From: Gracilariopsis chorda
Taxonomy: Eukaryota > Rhodophyta > Florideophyceae > Gracilariales > Gracilariaceae
Direction of reading: 5' to 3'
DNA length: 64,000 nt
Assembly: GCA_003194525.1 (NCBI GenBank)
Contig: NBIV01000010.1
Coordinates: 124,001 to 188,000 of the forward strand
Translations under genes and position numbers: made by a program
In this document: in pieces, positions 62,112 to 64,000 of the stretch
Layout of the letters: every line of letters starts with the position of its first letter
How positions within the stretch are numbered: position 1 is the stretch's first letter
The notes under the pieces: model-generated
What the model was told of the DNA's origin: nothing
What the model saw: the letters and a program-made list of their open reading frames with translations, nothing else
The model's database searches: none

Positions 62112-63270
62112 TCAGGGTGCTGAAAATCGTTGGTGGAGAGAGAATCTAATTGAAGACTCTCTGATCTCGCATGTGACCAACTTTCTCCTCTTGGTCCAGT
62201 CGAATTGCGGCTTCCAATCGTTCATAGAGTTCTTGATAGCTAACCAGTCCAGCATTGGCTCTGCTACAGGCCTCTCGGGCCCAGAAATGACCAATAACAG
62301 CATTCTGCACTATTCGATTCTGTTGCGCTGGGATCGGCAGTGCATAGAGCCTTGTGGGGAGAGCTTCGAAATTTCTTCAAGGTGTTTCTTCAAACAGTTG
62401 CTTAATGAAGAGCTCTTTGAAACAAATGTTTGGATTCGTAGGTTTCGTAGATAGGCAGCAATGCGGTTTTGACGAGGGAGAGAATTATGGTCCTTTTTCA
62501 TGACTGCCGAAGCTTCCCTGAAGCTTCGCACTCTGCCATCAACGTTTTGTACATAAAAACGTTTTGTGTTTCCACGCAAGTGGGTGTGAGTATTGGAGTC
62601 TTTGGTGGTTGGATAGATTGTAATCTAAAGTTGCATAGTTATATTCGCTCAGAAACTCCTCCCAACATTCGCCAACGGCTCCTGAGAATTTGGACAATTC
62701 GTCTTTAAAACGGGATGCGATATAATGAGCTACCTTGTCTCGGTTGTGTCCGAAGTTCGCTTGTTATTCATTGTTGGCTATTGAAGAGCGCCAGGGCTGA
62801 CTTTGACAGTTTTGCTCAATCGCACGCTTGGGTGGAGAGAGTTCACGCAATGGCTCAGCTTCGACGTTCTCTTGAGTTTCGGTGTTCTCGGATGGTTGGT
62901 TGCGGGTGTTCGGGGCAGCGGGTGGTGTTTGCTCGAATAAATTTATTGCAGCAAAAGCATCGTCAAAGTTTGACTATTCATAAAACGTTTTAGCTATTAT
63001 TTTCAAGAAATGATTACTTTCATGTTCTGCAAGAATAATTCCTCGATCTTTTACAAACTTTGCAAATTCACGCATTAACAAGCCATTACACAAAACAGAA
63101 TAAGTAAGTAATTTGGCTGGCGGGTATTCGTTCCTTACAAGTTCGATGATCTGAGCGGTTGTAGCGTCAGCATTGTTTTCCTGGATGTTCTTAGGAAACT
63201 CAATGAATTGGCGTTGCTGTAGGTTAGCATACCTTACGTTCCTCGTAAAGTTTCCATTAAGTGGAGGCAT
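62112..63270 (-). pseudogene. gag: Family D Gag, broken
   Basis: ATG at 63268-63270 (MPPLNGNFTRNVRY). The first frame ends at 62974. Read in other frames, the sequence continues as RDKVAHYIASRFKDELSKF with GECWEEFLSEYNYATLDYNL near 62640-62740, then TKRFYVQNVDGRVRSFREA and RQNRIAAYLRNLRI (62579-62310), a layout typical of copia-type Gag capsid regions. A frame at 62303-62112 may be the next piece. No zinc knuckle was found. Confidence 0.65.
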
Positions 63271-63397
63271 GTTGTAATAATTAGCAATAATACTACGTTT
63301 CTTACCTATTACTTGTAGTACTATTGTCTAAAAATACAACCACTTTGTTATACTATACGAATATGTTTTACAGTAGAGTGTAAAAGAAAATGAAGAT

Positions 63398-63976
63398 TTA
63401 AATATTTAAGTTTCTACGGTAAAGCACCGTATAGTGATCCTTGCCTTTAATGTGGCGGTTAAGGTGGTGGTGTGACTCAAATTGACAGTCACAACTCTTG
63501 CAGAACGGAAGATTACGCTTGTTATGTAAACGTGTCTTGTGACCGCGTGACTGCTTCCGGTCAAAAAAAGTTTTCGCAGAATTGCACTGAATATCGCACG
63601 ATTTGCAATATCGTTTTGCATGCGCGATGTTACGTGTGCGCGTTTTCGGTTGACACTTGTCGGGGTATAGCTTATCCTTTTTTATACGAAGTTTTTGTAT
63701 GGCATGTCTCAATTTAGCTGGTGGCTTGGCACGTGACACACGGGGCACGGAGACTTCTTCGGCTTCCAAATCGATTATGGTTGGATGGCAGCGGGGCGGT
63801 TTGTAGTGCTCGCTGTCGACGTCACTGTCGGCCAGTTGCTCGAGCACTGTTCTAAGCATTGATGTGTTTTGATTGGTTGATGGTTGATTGTTGGCCGGTG
63901 CCAACAGTTGAGGCGGTGGTCGGGTATCCAGCAATAAACTGCAGCGCTGGTGTGTTGGAGTGTCGGTTTCTTCCAC
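63398..63976 (-). CDS. Two-zinc-finger protein upstream of family D Gag
   Basis: 192 codons, starts ATG 63974-63976, no break seen. The N-terminal half is hydrophilic and Pro/Gln/Asp-rich. A basic stretch (KLRHAIQKLRIKKDKLYP) leads to two Cys/His motifs: YCKSCDIQCNSAKTFFDRKQ followed by RGHKTRLH, and FCKSCDCQFESHHHLNRHIK followed by GKDH. The second fits a matrin/U1-type C2H2 finger (C-X2-C-X12-H-X5-H); the first is looser. It may bind nucleic acid. It lies on the same strand as, and 128 bp before, family D Gag, where an LTR would be expected. It could be host or element-borne. Confidence 0.5.
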   Translation of the reverse strand: MEETDTPTHQRCSLLLDTRPPPQLLAPANNQPSTNQNTSMLRTVLEQLADSDVDSEHYKPPRCHPTIIDLEAEEVSVPRVSRAKPPAKLRHAIQKLRIKKDKLYPDKCQPKTRTRNIAHAKRYCKSCDIQCNSAKTFFDRKQSRGHKTRLHNKRNLPFCKSCDCQFESHHHLNRHIKGKDHYTVLYRRNLNI

Positions 63977-64000
63977 TGCATGTTTTTTTGAAGTTGGTGA

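Larger units (their letters stand above)
58170..63270 (-). mobile_element. Copia-order retrotransposon on the minus strand, family D
   Basis: On the minus strand the order is Gag (63270-62112), protease (61502), integrase (61152-60100), RT (60000-59200) and RNase H (to 58511), the copia order. A 3' LTR appears to begin at about 58490 (TGTGAGAGATGCAC after the purine-rich ACGAAAAGAAGTGG), with a TATA-like sequence. A matching 5' LTR is not found upstream of Gag, where another ORF lies instead. Every domain is readable but the frame changes at least six times. Confidence 0.8.

Overview
This window is a transposon-dense stretch of a eukaryotic nuclear genome with a small island of GC-rich, apparently intronless host genes. 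Those genes have TATA boxes and C/T-rich leaders. A host bZIP gene, a prenylcysteine-oxidase-like gene, a Tousled-like kinase relic and at least six classes of mobile DNA (Ty3/gypsy, chromovirus, two copia-type lineages, Helitron, pogo) rule out bacteria. Compact intronless genes among abundant retrotransposons would fit a red alga best, but this is an inference; other protists or early-diverging fungi are not excluded. I saw no rRNA, no convincing tRNA and no CRISPR array.

Layout. 1-15494: three near-identical head-to-tail copies of a Ty3/gypsy element (family A, period 5678 bp) sharing single 1067-bp LTRs; the left end lies outside the window. All three copies carry the same one-base loss between protease and reverse transcriptase and the same integrase Asp-to-Glu change. 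15495-16912: spacer with a possible LTR relic. 16913-26275: a complete, very young chromovirus (family C) with 871-bp LTRs, AGGGT target duplication, intact Gag and Pol, and a C-terminal chromodomain. 26380-27690 (minus): pseudogene of a Tousled-like kinase. 28070-29571: broken pogo-type transposase. 30637-31570 (minus): decayed copia-type protease/integrase fragment. 33230-40112: an old Ty3/gypsy element (family B, 169-bp LTRs, GATAC target duplication). It is related to A in protein but not in LTR, and it contains an intact 273-codon antisense ORF with cysteine-protease-like motifs.

40118-49000: host region with homopolymer G/C tracts, a bZIP transcription factor gene (45082-45831), a GC-rich 17-bp minisatellite, and a prenylcysteine-oxidase-like gene (47342-48985). 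50732-54981 (minus): decayed Helitron (Rep plus Pif1-type helicase). 55405-57545 (minus): decayed classical copia element with no recognisable reverse transcriptase. 58170-63270 (minus): a second copia-order element, with Gag, protease, integrase carrying a GPY-like module, reverse transcriptase and RNase H all readable but frame-broken. A two-zinc-finger ORF (63398-63976, minus) sits directly upstream of its Gag.

Gene logic. The three Ty3/gypsy families appear to use different Gag-Pol arrangements. A and B have an in-frame stop codon at the same position between Gag and protease (TGA in A, TAG in B), which suggests readthrough. C has Pol in the -1 frame with a GAAAAAC sequence immediately before the Gag stop, which suggests ribosomal frameshifting. 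Only C looks able to move by itself. A looks defective yet has been amplified locally, so recombination or trans-mobilisation is the likely route. Motif readings were made by eye; no database search or structure prediction was run.
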